Assembly: GCA_047495785.1 (NCBI GenBank)
Contig: JBLDXI010000054.1
Span: forward strand, 3,782,001 to 3,846,000
Length of the DNA stretch: 64,000 nucleotides
Reading direction: 5' to 3'
DNA from: Lepidodermella squamata
Taxonomy: Eukaryota; Gastrotricha
Below, one piece after another: positions 1-11,543 of this stretch. Under the pieces are notes generated by a model. That model saw only the letters and a list, made by a program, of their open reading frames with translations. It did no database searches and was not told where the DNA came from. How positions within the stretch are numbered: position 1 is the first letter of the stretch; every line of letters starts with the position of its first letter. The translations under genes and the position numbers were made by a program.

Positions 1-2736
1 CGGGACAGAATTCCAGTTATCATATGATATTCCGAATACATCTCCCTTCTGCAACTCGAGTCTATCAGAAACAAATAGGAAATTTAGAAAAATTCCGATG
101 ACTCTTAAAAAGAAATTACGGCGGAATGATGGCCGCCATTTGCCAAGTTTCGCTGTTGCCATCAGGTACAACGACCTTTGACGGAGTTCCACGCAACTCG
201 AACGAGTCATTTTGAGATCGAATAGGCATGAGAGCCGCTATGTAGAAACTTTTCTCCGTGATGCCTATCATCTTATTCCAAAATTTAACCGCCTTAACGC
301 GACCATTCCACGGCATTTTCATCCATGAAAAAACTTGCAGTAAGCTTGAAGTTTCGTTGAAAGTCCACTTTGCATCTTCCAAAAAGGGCGATAGCAAGCC
401 GGCGGGGCATACCCACGGAATCCATTGACAGGCGTCCGGCAAGTCGCTAGGAACCCATCGGCTACGTTCAGCCGTAACGTTCTGACATTTTGCTTCGAGA
501 GGTCCAGACATTGTTTTCACGAAGCCTCTATCACACGTGTAACGAACTGTATCGCCATCTCTGCTTAACCTTCCAGGGAAGGATTGATAGATAAGGTTAA
601 GATTCTGAGGCCGTGGTGGAGCACCGCAAGAAGCTGAATAAAATGACTTTTCTGGTCAAAGTAGCCAAGTCTATGGTTAGAAAACTTACGGATACATTTG
701 CTGATTTTGCTCCATTTCAAATCCGACTGACAGATAGATTTGTCTTCAGTTATCGTCACCAAATCAGGACGCGCAAAAATAAAGTTCGTTTGGCAGCTGT
801 ACGTCACAGAATCGCCGACAAATCCTATTCCGAGATCGTTTGGTTCGCGGATGATATCTGCGTTGGCGAACTCTTCTATCTCGCCACAAGACGCTATAAT
901 AATGGAAGGCGTGGAAAATTGCGAATTCGAAATCGAAAGCAAAGTTACGAAGGCATGGCGAAATTCTACTCCAGCTACCACCCGTGCAGGTCGATCGTAT
1001 GGTTGGACCGTTGAAGCGATATGTCTTATCGATACATTTGAATGGGATGCTTTCGCCCTCGAAGTACAAAAGCCTCTTCGTCGCGTTGGGATTCAGCAGT
1101 ACTGCATTCAGGAAGCTAGTTGGAACTGACTGGCAGGTCGCTGAGAAACCAAAGCATAGGAATTTAATTTTAATTGATTGAAATACACCTACCGACACAT
1201 TTAACCGGAGTCCAAGCCGAGCTCAAGCATTGGGAGACGGGCAATCCGGGTGGCTTCACGCCGTAACCTTCTGCACACTCATACGTCACATTGTCGCCTT
1301 CGACGGACATGTTTCTTGCAGGCATAGTGTTCGATACCTCGGTTGCGTACTCAAATACCAATTTTTCACCGCATGTGGCTGAGGTAGACGCAATAATAAT
1401 TTAGCGCGATTTCAAGGAAATTCTTACGTATGCATTCGGGAAGCCTAGACCATTGCCCATCCGTGCACGTTATGCTGGTCGTTGAATTGTCGGTGAACAT
1501 CGAGCCAGCTTGGCACCTGTAGTTGACCTTTGTACCTTGTGGATTGCCAATGGGCAACAAGCCGAAGCTAGCATCTGCTCTGGGAACGTTTGGTTTCGGG
1601 CAGCTTTCTTTAAATTTTGATAAAATGTAGGCTTTTTACTTTAAAAATGTCATCTTACTCCTGCAGACAGGTGCCGCCGTCCACTCAGGTCCCTTGTCAC
1701 CCAGCGAACAAATGACGTTGAGGTCATTCTCGATTAAAGTATGCTCAGGTAAACAATCGTATTCTGGTTAAGTTATAAGGCTTTTTAGCCTTTGAAAACG
1801 CAATACTGCATCCTTACTTACCTATGACATCGCCAACAAGGAAGGTCTGTTTTTTACCAACATAACGCTTTACGTTTACAGGAGATGGACGTCCTTGACA
1901 GGTTTGGGCGGCGTCTTTTATTGAATTAGCAGTAGAAACTGGTATCATAAATTGAAATGTTCTACTTACCTTCTAGTCCGATTGTTGCGTAAAGAGCAGG
2001 CACTCTTGGCTTTTCAAATTTCAGCTCCAGGCCTTGCCGGAATTCCGTCAACTCACGGGCATCCTGAGCCGATAATAACCCAACATATACTGGTAGACTT
2101 TTGTTCCCTGTGAAATTTGATGTAAACGAGATTGTCGTGTCTTCAAAAGGGATTGTCCAAAAGTGATAAAAATATCCAAAGACATGAGTTTTCTCCGTGC
2201 GAAACCTATAAAGAAGGCGTCATTATTCGAAAGATAAGAGTCGATATAATCAACTAACGGCTTTTTCCACGCTTTTTCCTGGTCCAGCTCAACTGTTTGC
2301 CAACCCTTAATGTTGCCATCTACTGAGACGTTGATGAAATTGATAAGGCGGAAAGATCCGAATCGGATAATGACTGGCTCGAAAATTGCAAAGTAGAACA
2401 TTTTTTGCTTGCCATCTGGGAAAGCGTTGATGAAGTGAACCGCTTTTACGGGCCCGCTGCACGGCGGCCGCATCCACGGAAACACATGAAGAGCGGTCGT
2501 ATATTCGGTGAAATTATCAGGGAAATATGGATCTCTTTTCATGAAGTCACCGCTATTGCAAGGCCCTGATCGTGAAATTTCTGGATATATACATTGCTGT
2601 TTTACATGAGAACTGTTTAACCTGGCACAGGGCCGAGATTGTCGTAGTCAGGTAAGGCAGAGACATTGAGGGCTGGTAACGAGAAACTTGCCAATATTGC
2701 AAAAATTAGGGCAGTATTTTCGAAACAAGGTAACAT
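1..2736 (-). CDS. Secreted multi-domain sushi (CCP) protein with duplicated unassigned module, 3' end outside window
   Basis: Eleven phase-consistent exons read leftwards: 2736-2622, 2580-2259, 2205-1970, 1914-1822, 1763-1659, 1607-1428, 1378-1193, 1140-949, 893-690, 633-120 and 61-<1, giving at least 736 residues. Exon 1 encodes a signal peptide (MLPCFENTALIFAILASFSL). Residues about 40-224 form a module with FPWM and HVFGYFYHFW motifs. Six CCP/sushi domains follow (about 225-610), each with the four-Cys, Gly and Trp pattern; most are single phase-1 exons, as usual for shuffled extracellular domains. After CCP6 a second copy of the first module begins (FSWM, DVFGISYDNW), split by an intron at the equivalent position and phase. 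The protein is probably secreted or cell-surface, with adhesion, complement-like or matrix roles as inference only. N-glycosylation sequons are present. The module repeated at both ends is not one I recognise. The C-terminus is off the left edge. Confidence 0.85.
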
Positions 2737-2903
2737 TTTGATAGCCACTTTTACCGTACCGGTCATAAGGTGGACTGACAATTTTTCAGTTCGATGCACG
2801 AAGCACGATGCGTTTTTTACCACCAGGATTCAAATTGCTTTGAATAGCGCCTTTCTCTGCGAGAATGAGCAGATGAATACGCAAATTTTTCTCATGTACA
2901 TAC

Positions 2904-2999
2904 CGCGGTTGCTAGGTAATAGTTTTAAATCCGTCTGAGATGTCGCATGAAGACAATTTTTTGGAACTTTTTGACGCAACCGCGATTCAGAGCCGCAGT
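2904..2999 (-). pseudogene. Possible orphan or vestigial sushi-like exon upstream of the sushi gene
   Basis: On the minus strand an acceptor (AATAAAAG) is followed by an open phase-1 to phase-1 segment beginning D-C-G-S and ending at a GTATGT donor. This resembles the CCP exon boundaries of the neighbouring gene. A following acceptor near 2856 would continue the frame about 20 residues to a stop. No other exons could be linked to it. It could be the degraded 3' end of a second sushi gene, or chance. Confidence 0.25.
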
Positions 3000-5933
3000 C
3001 TTTTATTGAAGTTAAAAGGCACGCCTGCATACTTCACTTTCGAAGTCAGGGCTGGTTTTACACGCCGGATATCGCAGGAATTTGTGAAGAGTTTCAGAGC
3101 TTCCGCTTGATCGATAGTCATGAATGTTACAATGAACGATAACAGATCTTCGAACGGCTCAAAGTTAACCGAATTGATACTAATGTGCTCAGTAAGGGAC
3201 CATTATTTGGCCCGATTTCAGCATCCAGGCCAGTCGACTACGTCCCTGTGTCTTAGAAAAAGATTCCTAATCCAAGTCAATTAATTTCCGATTCGATTCA
3301 ACTGCTGCTGTGAAAATGCACTTATTACATCACTAACTTGTTCCAGAAAGGTTCCAGATTAATTTCACTGCAGTGTGTTCCTCGGGTCTACAATTTCAGA
3401 CCCGATTTGACCCGTTCCGGGTGCAAGGCCAGGCGCATTTCCTGATTTTATTCTGATCTCAGGGAAGAAAATTCGGTTGAGTTCTTGGAGATATATTGAC
3501 CCAAACCTCGCATACATCATTGTACCTTCGATTTTTCCACTAAAATAGTAGTACTTTGACAGATAGCGATGGCTAAGTTCCTAGCTGCTCATTATCCAGA
3601 GCCACATTAGCCACAGTCGGTTCCGAGACTGGAACCCGGGTCCCACCCGGACACGACCGGATCTGGGGAGCTAACTCTATTCTGGATTCTGGGGCTATTA
3701 TTTTTGTTAAATCAATCGAATCTCCCTTCGATTTTTACACTAACTTGAATTGAATGAAAAAATTGAGCCAGCTACAGGTATTCCAGGTTCCAGGCAACTT
3801 ACACAACTTCAACATATTTGAATAATCGTGATCGTCAAGACAAAACCTGATGAGCGAACTAGGCTTTTTAGATCTTGTTATATTTTGCTTCGAGTATGGT
3901 CTTCTCAACGTCTTGGAACGTCGAACGGCCAAAACAATGCCTGTAATAATGAGACCACGCGCTTGATCGAAATAATACGCATGTTATACCATTTCCAAGG
4001 AACTTGGTGACCCTGCTAAGAAATTCGTTGCAAAAAAGGTCAATAAAACTTGCGGGTTGTGAATACATCCGCGAGGTGCGAAATAGTCGCGCGACTTGTA
4101 TAATATTATGCTTTACCTGTCACAGCGCGTATCACATTCTACTACTACTACCATAAGTTTGACATTTTTACATTCGTCAAGTGCGTTTGTTTGCACCAAA
4201 GATACGCACTTCTTTTAATATATGATAGTAGATCTCGCATCTTTAGCGCCAATTCACGAGATAATAATCGCCTTCACTCTTCACTAATTCTGACACGTGT
4301 TGAAAATTTATTCACGCTACGCCCATCAGTTGAATGCGCGTACGATTAATTATTTGTCGTATGTATACACATTGTATCAAAAGCAGGCAAAAGGACTGAG
4401 CTCTTCCCACAAGAATCGCCGTCACTAATTATCAATTCCTGTCAATAAAAACACGAACAAGGCGTGCCCAGTCGAGCGCAGCTGTTTCTCTCGCAATTTT
4501 TTTTACTAAACTATCTTCGCTGTTTACACCTGCACTGAGAGCCGTCGTGGCCGAAAAAACCCCAAGCGTAATTACGCTGTCTGTTTGTGATTTTTGTTGG
4601 GCTGTAGATATTATTACGATATTGCCCTTTTTCTGGTGTGTGATAAGAAATATTTTTGTAAGCATTGATTGGTATATATGGGGGCATCTCCCTTCTAGCT
4701 TTTTTATTATTATTACAAGGCTAAAGGTAGAAGTAGCATGATAATGCGAACGCAATCATATTAGTATGTAATATATCAGGAAAAATTGTGTGGCGCAGCA
4801 CTTTAAGATGTTATAATATTGCCCTGCAATCATTACTCGAGGCATATTTATGAGATGTATTCAAAGCACTCGCCGGGTATTTTCTTTACAGCCGGCCTTA
4901 TCTCATAAAATTGAACCCCACGTTCGGACCGTTTTTAGTCTTTTCGTTCAATGGCGTTGAAGGATGTTCCTCGTTTTGATTTTTGTTCGCTATTTATTTA
5001 TGATGATAGTATTAGTAGCCAGTGGTCAGCTGTTCATTGACCAGCGCGCATTCATTCTGTGATTTATGGTCAGCAATTAACGTGTCTCGCACTAAAAATC
5101 GCATCTCCAGGTTCTGAGAACGCCGCAAAATTGTGTTTATTTTTATAGCTGCGATTTTATTTACATTTCAGAAGTGTATTATGTTATTACTAAGAGCTAT
5201 GAACACCGGTAATAACGTTGTTTTTGTTTTCCGGATGTTGTGGTCACCTATAACCTATATAGCTGACCGGCGGAATCGCACGCCTCAAAAACACCTGCAT
5301 AATGATATGTGCAAGTATCAGCGACATCAGGCTAATATTCGGATTAATGTAGCGTTTTATTCTGTTTGCAGCCCGGCGGCGGTGGAATAATTCAACAACG
5401 CCTGTAACGCATATCACGAGCCTTACGTTTTTATTTGTTTAGCTAGTTACAGCAGGAGAGAAGATTGCTTTATTACGATACCTCGAAAAAACTGGATAAA
5501 AAACGTCACTTCGAGGCCCTTAATCATCTTTATCAAGGCTCGTTATATGCATTACAGCGGCTACAAAATACTTCGCCTGTTTGAGAAACAAATCTTTTTT
5601 TGTCTACTATAATATATAAGAATATATCAAGAATTAAGAAGTCGTAATAATTAACATAATTCTATTTACTGCTGTGTCATATATCGAGTGACAAACGCTG
5701 TCAACTCTCTCAAAAGACAAATATACTGCTGCTATTATGAGTCTCTAATTCGGCACGCGGCTTTATTTCGCGTGTCATCGCTTTGTTTTTGACAAATTCT
5801 TTTCACAGAAAATAACAACAGGCCACCTGAAGGATGATAGTTATTTTCTTACTGCAATTTACTACTGGCTTTTGTACTGCAGTACTTACCTGCGTCTTCC
5901 GCAATTTGTAGACTTGAGGCGTCGAATTTCGCC

Positions 5934-5955
5934 ACTACTACTACTACTACTACTA
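5934..5955. repeat. ACT trinucleotide microsatellite
   Basis: About seven uninterrupted ACT units in non-coding DNA. No associated gene. Confidence 0.8.
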
Positions 5956-7151
5956 TACTGCTTAGATAGTACTAATAAATTATTCCACTATTGCCGCTAG
6001 ACAAAAATTTGTTACGATGTAACAAAATTAGACCAAGATGTAGTAATAAAATCTCTGCATATATTTTCTATATATATATATCGCCTCAAACCTGAGTGAT
6101 TCGGCATCGTTATTTTTCATGGCACGTGAGATTTTAATTTTTCGCCCCTTTTATAATGAAATCGTGCAATGCTTATTCGTTTTATTTATTATCGGTCGTG
6201 TGTTAACGATTTTTCTCACCTGATGGACCGTGTCGTAGCGTCGTGTGCACCTGTAAACAAATTCTTTAGCGCCGCTTTTTTTTCCTTCCGCTATAAATGT
6301 GCATTATCGAAGGTCAATCGATGCTTAAACGGCTATTTCTTATGCCGGTTGCCCTGGCGACACCACGATCTGTACTTTATTCGTAAATATTACGGCAAGA
6401 ATCGAGCTGTGACCGGGCGATGCGATCGCTCTCACTTCTTTCTTCGTTGTGGTCAGTTTCTCTGCCTTGTTATTTCATTATTTTGAACTGAACCGGCCAG
6501 AAATTGCGACTACTTGAATGTTAATGAAATTCCGGCCTCAATATATATTAAAACAATTTCTAACCATTTTACTCATTATAATACTGGAGAAATTGTGCAA
6601 ATATTCTTGCAACGTTTCTTGAACATGCAAATTATTTCTGGCTATTAGTAATAGGACGGAAAATATTTGCTCGGGAATTTTTTTCGTGCGGCAGCTCACG
6701 AGAAATTACCTGATTCTCTGCAATATTACCTAATAGTTTCCCAGCTACATTAATTTGAAGTTATTTTTTCCTAAAACTTGGTTCTGACCGGTGAAATTCA
6801 TTCACAATACCGAAATTTCGATAATAGTTTTCTGTAGGTATCCCTTTGGAATTATTTTTTCCTTTTAGTTTCCTTCGGATTGTAATCACTGTGACGATTT
6901 TCACGCGTGGGAAATGCTATAGTAGGATGCGGCCACACAGGAATTGATATAATCACAATATAAAAAATGGCGAAACGTATATTATTTCTCTCGATCCTCA
7001 ATTTGATTGGTAAAAAAACTGCAATATATTGCATTGTTTTGCAGCCCTGGCTTTCCCGGCTGTATCGATTGGGCGTAAACCCGTCGCTGCTCATTGATCA
7101 TTTTATCTGAAAATGTGTTTCTATTTAATAGAATCTCAATGTTAACAGAAG

Positions 7152-7946
7152 ATGAGGGCAGATGATAGAACAATTCGCCCTTTTTTAATATACATCCTTC
7201 TGCTGGTAATACCTGTCGCTATTACTGCAAATGACGGCGAAATCACAGGATCTGGCGATGCGCCTATGCCTCCGACCCGTCCCTTGGCCCACATCGACGA
7301 TGAGGAGGCGAAGCCATCCGACGCTGAGATGAAAGCTGACAAGTTATTAGCGGCGCCAAGTCCAGTTCACACGGAAGTCATTGGATCTGATGATGTGCCA
7401 GCGACTACACCGCCGAAGAATGACGCGTCTGAAGAGAATGACATTCAATTTTTCAGTCGACCGCAACCGGCAACTACCTCAACGACTACAACAACCGCTT
7501 CCACGACTACAACAACTACAACAACAACGACGACAACTACTACGACAACGACGAAGCCCTCGACAACCACCACGGTCACGCATCATCTAGTCGTAACTGC
7601 GGAAAGCGAGCCAGTTTTAGTGACTTCAAACTCGACCGGCGGTAATGAAACAGCCACTGCAAAGCCGCGAGTCGGGAATCAGTACCTCGACATCATCATC
7701 GCCATGAGCGCTTGTGCCGCAATTTTACTCGCCCTGATTATTTACTGGATTGTTACTCGGGCGATGAAGCGGCAATCGCGTAGCAAACGCGGCGGTGGGG
7801 CGAAATTTCTCGATCCGCGGCACGGCAAAAACCCGGCGTATGTGCCGGCCGATTTCGACCAGCTCATTCCTTACATCGACCAGGAATCAATGACACCGCC
7901 ATCTACACCACATCGGACATCGTTACTCGGACCTAGGAACGTTTAG
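7152..7946 (+). CDS. Mucin-like single-pass type I membrane protein
   Basis: Intronless 264-residue frame. Residues about 10-25 (PFLIYILLLVIPVAI) form a signal peptide. The ectodomain is acidic and ends in a nearly pure Thr stretch (about residues 109-139), a likely O-glycosylated stalk, followed by NST and NET sequons. A single transmembrane helix spans about 177-199 (IIIAMSACAAILLALIIYWI), then a basic stop-transfer segment and a 60-residue cytoplasmic tail containing YVPADFDQL and a TPPSTPHRT segment. I do not recognise a family; the architecture suggests a cell-surface mucin or adhesion protein. A splice acceptor ends 3 nt before the ATG (AG at 7147-7148). Codons in the Thr tract alternate ACA/ACG/ACT, so the repeat is maintained at protein level. 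Confidence 0.75.
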   Translation: MRADDRTIRPFLIYILLLVIPVAITANDGEITGSGDAPMPPTRPLAHIDDEEAKPSDAEMKADKLLAAPSPVHTEVIGSDDVPATTPPKNDASEENDIQFFSRPQPATTSTTTTTASTTTTTTTTTTTTTTTTTKPSTTTTVTHHLVVTAESEPVLVTSNSTGGNETATAKPRVGNQYLDIIIAMSACAAILLALIIYWIVTRAMKRQSRSKRGGGAKFLDPRHGKNPAYVPADFDQLIPYIDQESMTPPSTPHRTSLLGPRNV

Positions 7947-8656
7947 TCCTCAAATATATACTTACATTTAGATGAAATGTTATATGTATATACATGTAAA
8001 CAGAGGCATAATAATACGTGTTTTATGATTTTCAATTTTTTTTGTTCGCTGCCAATCATTGAAGCGCCATCGATAAAGCAATAAAAAATGATGAATAGCC
8101 CGATATAAGTGATTTTAAGGTGGATGATTTGGTTTATCGATGGCGCTGAAATTCTCGCTCGAGAGGCCGATATACCTGCTACCGGTTGACTTCATTATAG
8201 CAGCTTTTCGCTTCGCTGTCTAAAAAAATAAAACATTTTATAGCAGCTACTCCTCACAATCTCTTCTTCTGGGAGGACATGAATCTGTTGGAGGCCGACT
8301 TACCTGGAAATTTCTGCTTGTAAATATTGTAAATAGCGTCGATGAATGCGTGTTATCTCTGTGTTATTATTCTCTCACAAGAACCTCCTCAAAAACTCAA
8401 AACGTCAAATAACAGCAGCGAAATTTGAAATTTTTTGAAAAATAATAAAGATTGATAAAACTTGCTGATGATAGTGGCGGTCTTTTGACATATCTAATTC
8501 AGATGCCGCAACTATACGCCTTGGCAACTTTTCACTGACCGGCGCTGCTTGAATGGAGAAAATCTGGAAATTCAATACCCAGACTTGTGAGTATGCATAC
8601 ATATATGATGGTGGCAGCGTAAAATTTCCTTCTGCGTGGAGAATTTCGCATATAAT
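7947..8656. other. Intergenic; 3'UTR of the mucin-like gene and upstream DNA of the dynein light chain gene
   Basis: Contains an AATAAA at 8080-8085, about 135 bp after the mucin-like stop codon, and a perfect inverted repeat around it. No additional gene is supported. Confidence 0.6.
8063..8147. repeat. Perfect 15-bp inverted repeat flanking a poly(A) signal
   Basis: AGCGCCATCGATAAA at 8063-8077 and its exact reverse complement at 8133-8147 are separated by 55 bp. The loop contains the AATAAA of the upstream gene. It can form a hairpin in RNA or cruciform DNA; the core ATCGATAA also resembles an animal DREF-type element. Confidence 0.75.
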
Positions 8657-9319
8657 ATGGGATCGGGAAGTTCGAAAAAACAGCAGCAGAGCGAAAATTA
8701 TGATTACGATGAGAACGGAGACGGCGATGCAGAGAACCATGCCGGCGACAACAACAATGGCGAGTACTACAATCGCAACGGCAATAGCAATTATTATACT
8801 AATAATAACAATAGACAAATGCAACGACCTGGTCCTTATTACCAAAATCATCCGTCGCAGCAGCAGCAACAGCCGCGATATGGCCCGGCAGGTTACCAGC
8901 GCGATGTTGGACGCCCGCCTCCGAACGCCGCCGGTCATGTTGGCGCCGATATCAACGTGGGACAGCGCGTGCACATGAATGAGATGCCGTTCGATGATCT
9001 TGAAGCTAAGGTGTCATGGAGCGACATGGATGACCCAGAAATGCGATCGGCGGCGATATACGCGTGCCAGGAAGCCTACACATCGTACAACATCGACGAG
9101 GATAGGTGAGGAAGATTATTCGAATTTTTTTCTTTAATTGCTCTGCTTTTCAGGGCTATTCATGTCAAGTCGAATTTTCAAAATTGGTTTAACGTAGGCG
9201 CATGGCACTGTATCTGCGGAAGTTTGTACGGCAGCCGCGTGACACACGACCGGGGCCACTTTATCAACATTCAGATACGGGACAAGAGTTTTATCCTGTG
9301 TAAATGCGGAACTGTGTGA
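8657..9319 (+). CDS. LC8-type dynein light chain with long Q/N-rich N-terminal extension
   Basis: Two exons, 8657-9105 and 9154-9319, joined in phase through a 48-nt GT-AG intron, give 204 residues. The C-terminal ~95 residues are an LC8 domain: YNIDEDRAIHVKSNF, then AWHCICGSLYGSRVTHDRGH and IQIRDKSFILCKCG match the WHCIVGxxFGSxVTHE core of DYNLL. Known LC8 is a ~89-residue homodimeric hub in dynein and myosin V. The first ~110 residues are low-complexity, rich in Q, N, Y, D and G. I chose the Met at 8657 because MGSGSSKK fits an N-myristoylation signal; an in-frame Met lies 21 nt upstream. Lipidation is inference. A membrane-tethered LC8 would be unusual; some protist and helminth tegumental proteins carry LC8 domains at the C-terminus. 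Confidence 0.85.
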
Positions 9320-9518
9320 CATCCTATGACGTAAATCGATGAAAAGCGCTATACATCAGGTTTATCTTGACCTGTAATCATTTTTTTTCATCGGCAGCCT
9401 CCGCTCAGTCATATGCCGTGCCCAGGTTACGGCTCTTCCGCTCATCACCCAGATATGTTTGCTTTGTCGTAAAAAAATCACTCGTATAATACGTTGACAT
9501 AAAATAATGCAATAGTGC

Positions 9519-9524
9519 AATAAA
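9519..9524 (+). terminator. Poly(A) signal AATAAA for the dynein light chain gene
   Basis: Canonical AATAAA 200 bp after the stop codon, before the convergent gene's own signal. Confidence 0.55.
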
Positions 9525-9623
9525 ACCCATTAAATAGGCTTTGATTGCCTGACTTTTCCGTTCATGCGTGTCCGAATATAAATAAACGTGAAGTAGGACG
9601 GTGAATCCTGGATAAGTTCCATC

Positions 9624-9629
9624 TTTATT
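9624..9629 (-). terminator. Poly(A) signal AATAAA (minus strand) for the small membrane protein gene
   Basis: Canonical hexamer on the minus strand about 150 bp after the stop at 9782. Confidence 0.55.
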
Positions 9630-9781
9630 TTTACCAGTAAAGCGTGTCGATAAAATTTCAACTAATATGAGAATAATTAGTTAAACTCACGAATACAAAA
9701 ATTATTGAAACTACACCGGGTTATAAAATAAGATTACTCTCTACGAGATAAATAAACAAAAAATAAGTTTTAAACATGAAT

Positions 9782-10243
9782 TTAATTTTGCTGATCACTG
9801 CCGCCAGGAAGGGCTGTCTCCGTCGGTTGCAGTTGTTGTTGCTGAGACAGCAGTGAGTTGAGTTGCTCGTGGACAGCCAAATCAATGAAAGATGACAGGT
9901 TCAAGGTGACGGCTATCAGGGCCACGCTAAGTCCGAAAAGAATAGCCGTGAACAGCAGTATAACTCGAATGGCAACTTTCGAGGCGCGACTGGCTTCCTT
10001 TTTGCTCACAGATTCGAGGGCATCTGATGTGTGACGGTGCCCGAAATGGGCATGTCTGTGGTGCGATTTCTTATGCAGGAGTCGCTGTTCTTCTTGCGCT
10101 TTAATCAGCGCACTTTCAACGTCGGCGATCAACTGGGCTTGACTGTCGTCGGCGCTCGGCTTCGATGAAACCGGAGCTGCTGGTACGTCGATGAAAACGG
10201 CAGGATTCTCCACACAGTCGTCTTTCGTTTCGGGTGAAGCCAT
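9782..10243 (-). CDS. Small single-pass membrane protein with His-rich segment
   Basis: Intronless 153-residue frame. The first ~55 residues are acidic and Ala/Ser-rich with a predicted helix (ADVESALIKAQEEQRLLHKK). A His-rich basic patch follows (KKSHHRHAHFGHRH). One transmembrane helix spans about residues 94-118 (VAIRVILLFTAILFGLSVAL), then a short Q-rich tail. There is no signal peptide, so it is probably a type II or tail-proximal membrane protein. I recognise no family. The His cluster could bind metal ions, but that is speculation. A T-rich splice acceptor (AG at 10255-10254) ends 10 nt before the ATG. Confidence 0.65.
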   Translation of the reverse strand: MASPETKDDCVENPAVFIDVPAAPVSSKPSADDSQAQLIADVESALIKAQEEQRLLHKKSHHRHAHFGHRHTSDALESVSKKEASRASKVAIRVILLFTAILFGLSVALIAVTLNLSSFIDLAVHEQLNSLLSQQQQLQPTETALPGGSDQQN

Positions 10244-11543
10244 CGTAATTTTGCTAAAAATAAAAATCCGCCCTAAAAATTATAATTTGGTTACAAAAGG
10301 CTGAATTTGGTAAATTAGGTTAGGACTGCGTAATTTTTATAACGAAGTTAGGTGCGTCAAACTTTTTTTAATAAAAACGCACTGTAAGAGAAGGTGAATT
10401 ATACGAGTGAAGATTAATACACAAGGGGGCATCCGGCGATTTTTTAAATTTCTTGGAGCACGCGCAATGCGAATATTGAAGCGCAACATCATTTCCTGCT
10501 TCCGATTTTCTATGCAAAAAACTACGAGCTGTACCATGAAGTTTACGCGATGCGTTTTAAAAAACTGCAGTCTTATTTGGGATAAGTCTTGTTAATTCCT
10601 ACTTCTGTCAGCATTTAAAGCAATAAATCAATGTAAGCTAGAAAAAAATTGCCACGATAAAATTTTATTCAGTGCTATTTTGCCACTCAAATAAGCGCGA
10701 TTTTAGCGGAGTAATCGCCACCTCTTGCATATCCAGAATAGGAAAAGTTCGACGAGCCCTGGGTCTTGAAGAAAAAACCCGCAAAGTGTGGCAAGCCAGA
10801 AGAGTGTAATTGAGGTGAATCGTAGCGTAATTGCCTAATAATACAATGTGCTCTCATGCGTGCCGTTTTGATTTCCGCCATATAACAAAGGTGCGCGCGA
10901 CACACAACAGGATGATTGCTCATAAATCGCAGTAATCTCGTTGACGCCGTTGCGGCGGATCAATAAGCCGCCACGAGCAATACCTGATGAATACGATTTA
11001 CTGAATCCATATACTCACTCCTCCATGACCACGTTTTCCAATATTTAGTTAAAAAATAACGAAAGCAACCTTTCTCTCAAATGTTTTATTCATTATTTTA
11101 TACACAGAGCTTCGTGGAAACAGTCCATGATTTTTTGTAGTCAAGTCACAACCCGAATTTCAATTTATTTTTCAAATTGGAAACCTCAAAAACGGCGACA
11201 CTCGTCTTTCTGGAAGTCGAAAAAACTGTCACAACCAGTTCATGCAAAGTCATTATTTGAAAGAATTATTTCACTAGATCGAGCAAAATTGATTAATCGA
11301 TGGTGTTGAAGTAAAAATTGGTGTAGAATTTCGCATAAAATCCCAAGAGACACAGCAGCAAATCTAGCTACCAAGTAGTAATAAAATGAAACACAAAACG
11401 GCTTGCACAAAAATCTGAGAAACTTCATTTGCACAACAGAAACAGACTTTCTAAACATAAAAAATCGAAGAGATGGAACGTAAGAAGTAAATAATTAAAA
11501 AGGAGCTATTTTTTCATTTCCCAACTGCTGTATAAAGACAGGT
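10244..11543. other. Intergenic, no gene seen
   Basis: AT-rich sequence. Open frames are short and without motifs or coherent splice structure. Confidence 0.55.

Larger units (their letters stand above)
2737..7151. other. 4.4 kb intergenic stretch, no supported complete gene
   Basis: Mostly AT-rich non-coding sequence between divergently oriented genes. Open frames here lack splice context or recognisable motifs. It contains one possible orphan exon (2904-2999, listed separately), a short ACT trinucleotide run and a TA run near 6068-6081. A 17-bp near-identical direct repeat (TTCGATTTTTCCACTAA and TTCGATTTTTACACTAA) lies at about 3527 and 3726; I see no further transposon structure around it. 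Confidence 0.6.
9320..9781. other. Convergent 3' intergenic region
   Basis: Lies between the stop codons of two convergent genes. It holds one poly(A) signal per strand, listed separately. No gene is seen. Confidence 0.6.

Noticed and set aside
3520-3745. Two 17-bp near-identical words as possible LTR or target duplications
   Set aside because: Too short and no internal element structure; 190 bp between them is unremarkable.
8405-8974. 189-codon minus-strand frame
   Set aside because: Lies antisense to the dynein light chain exon and is rich in Ile/Val runs produced by complementing the Asn/Asp-rich extension; no motif support.
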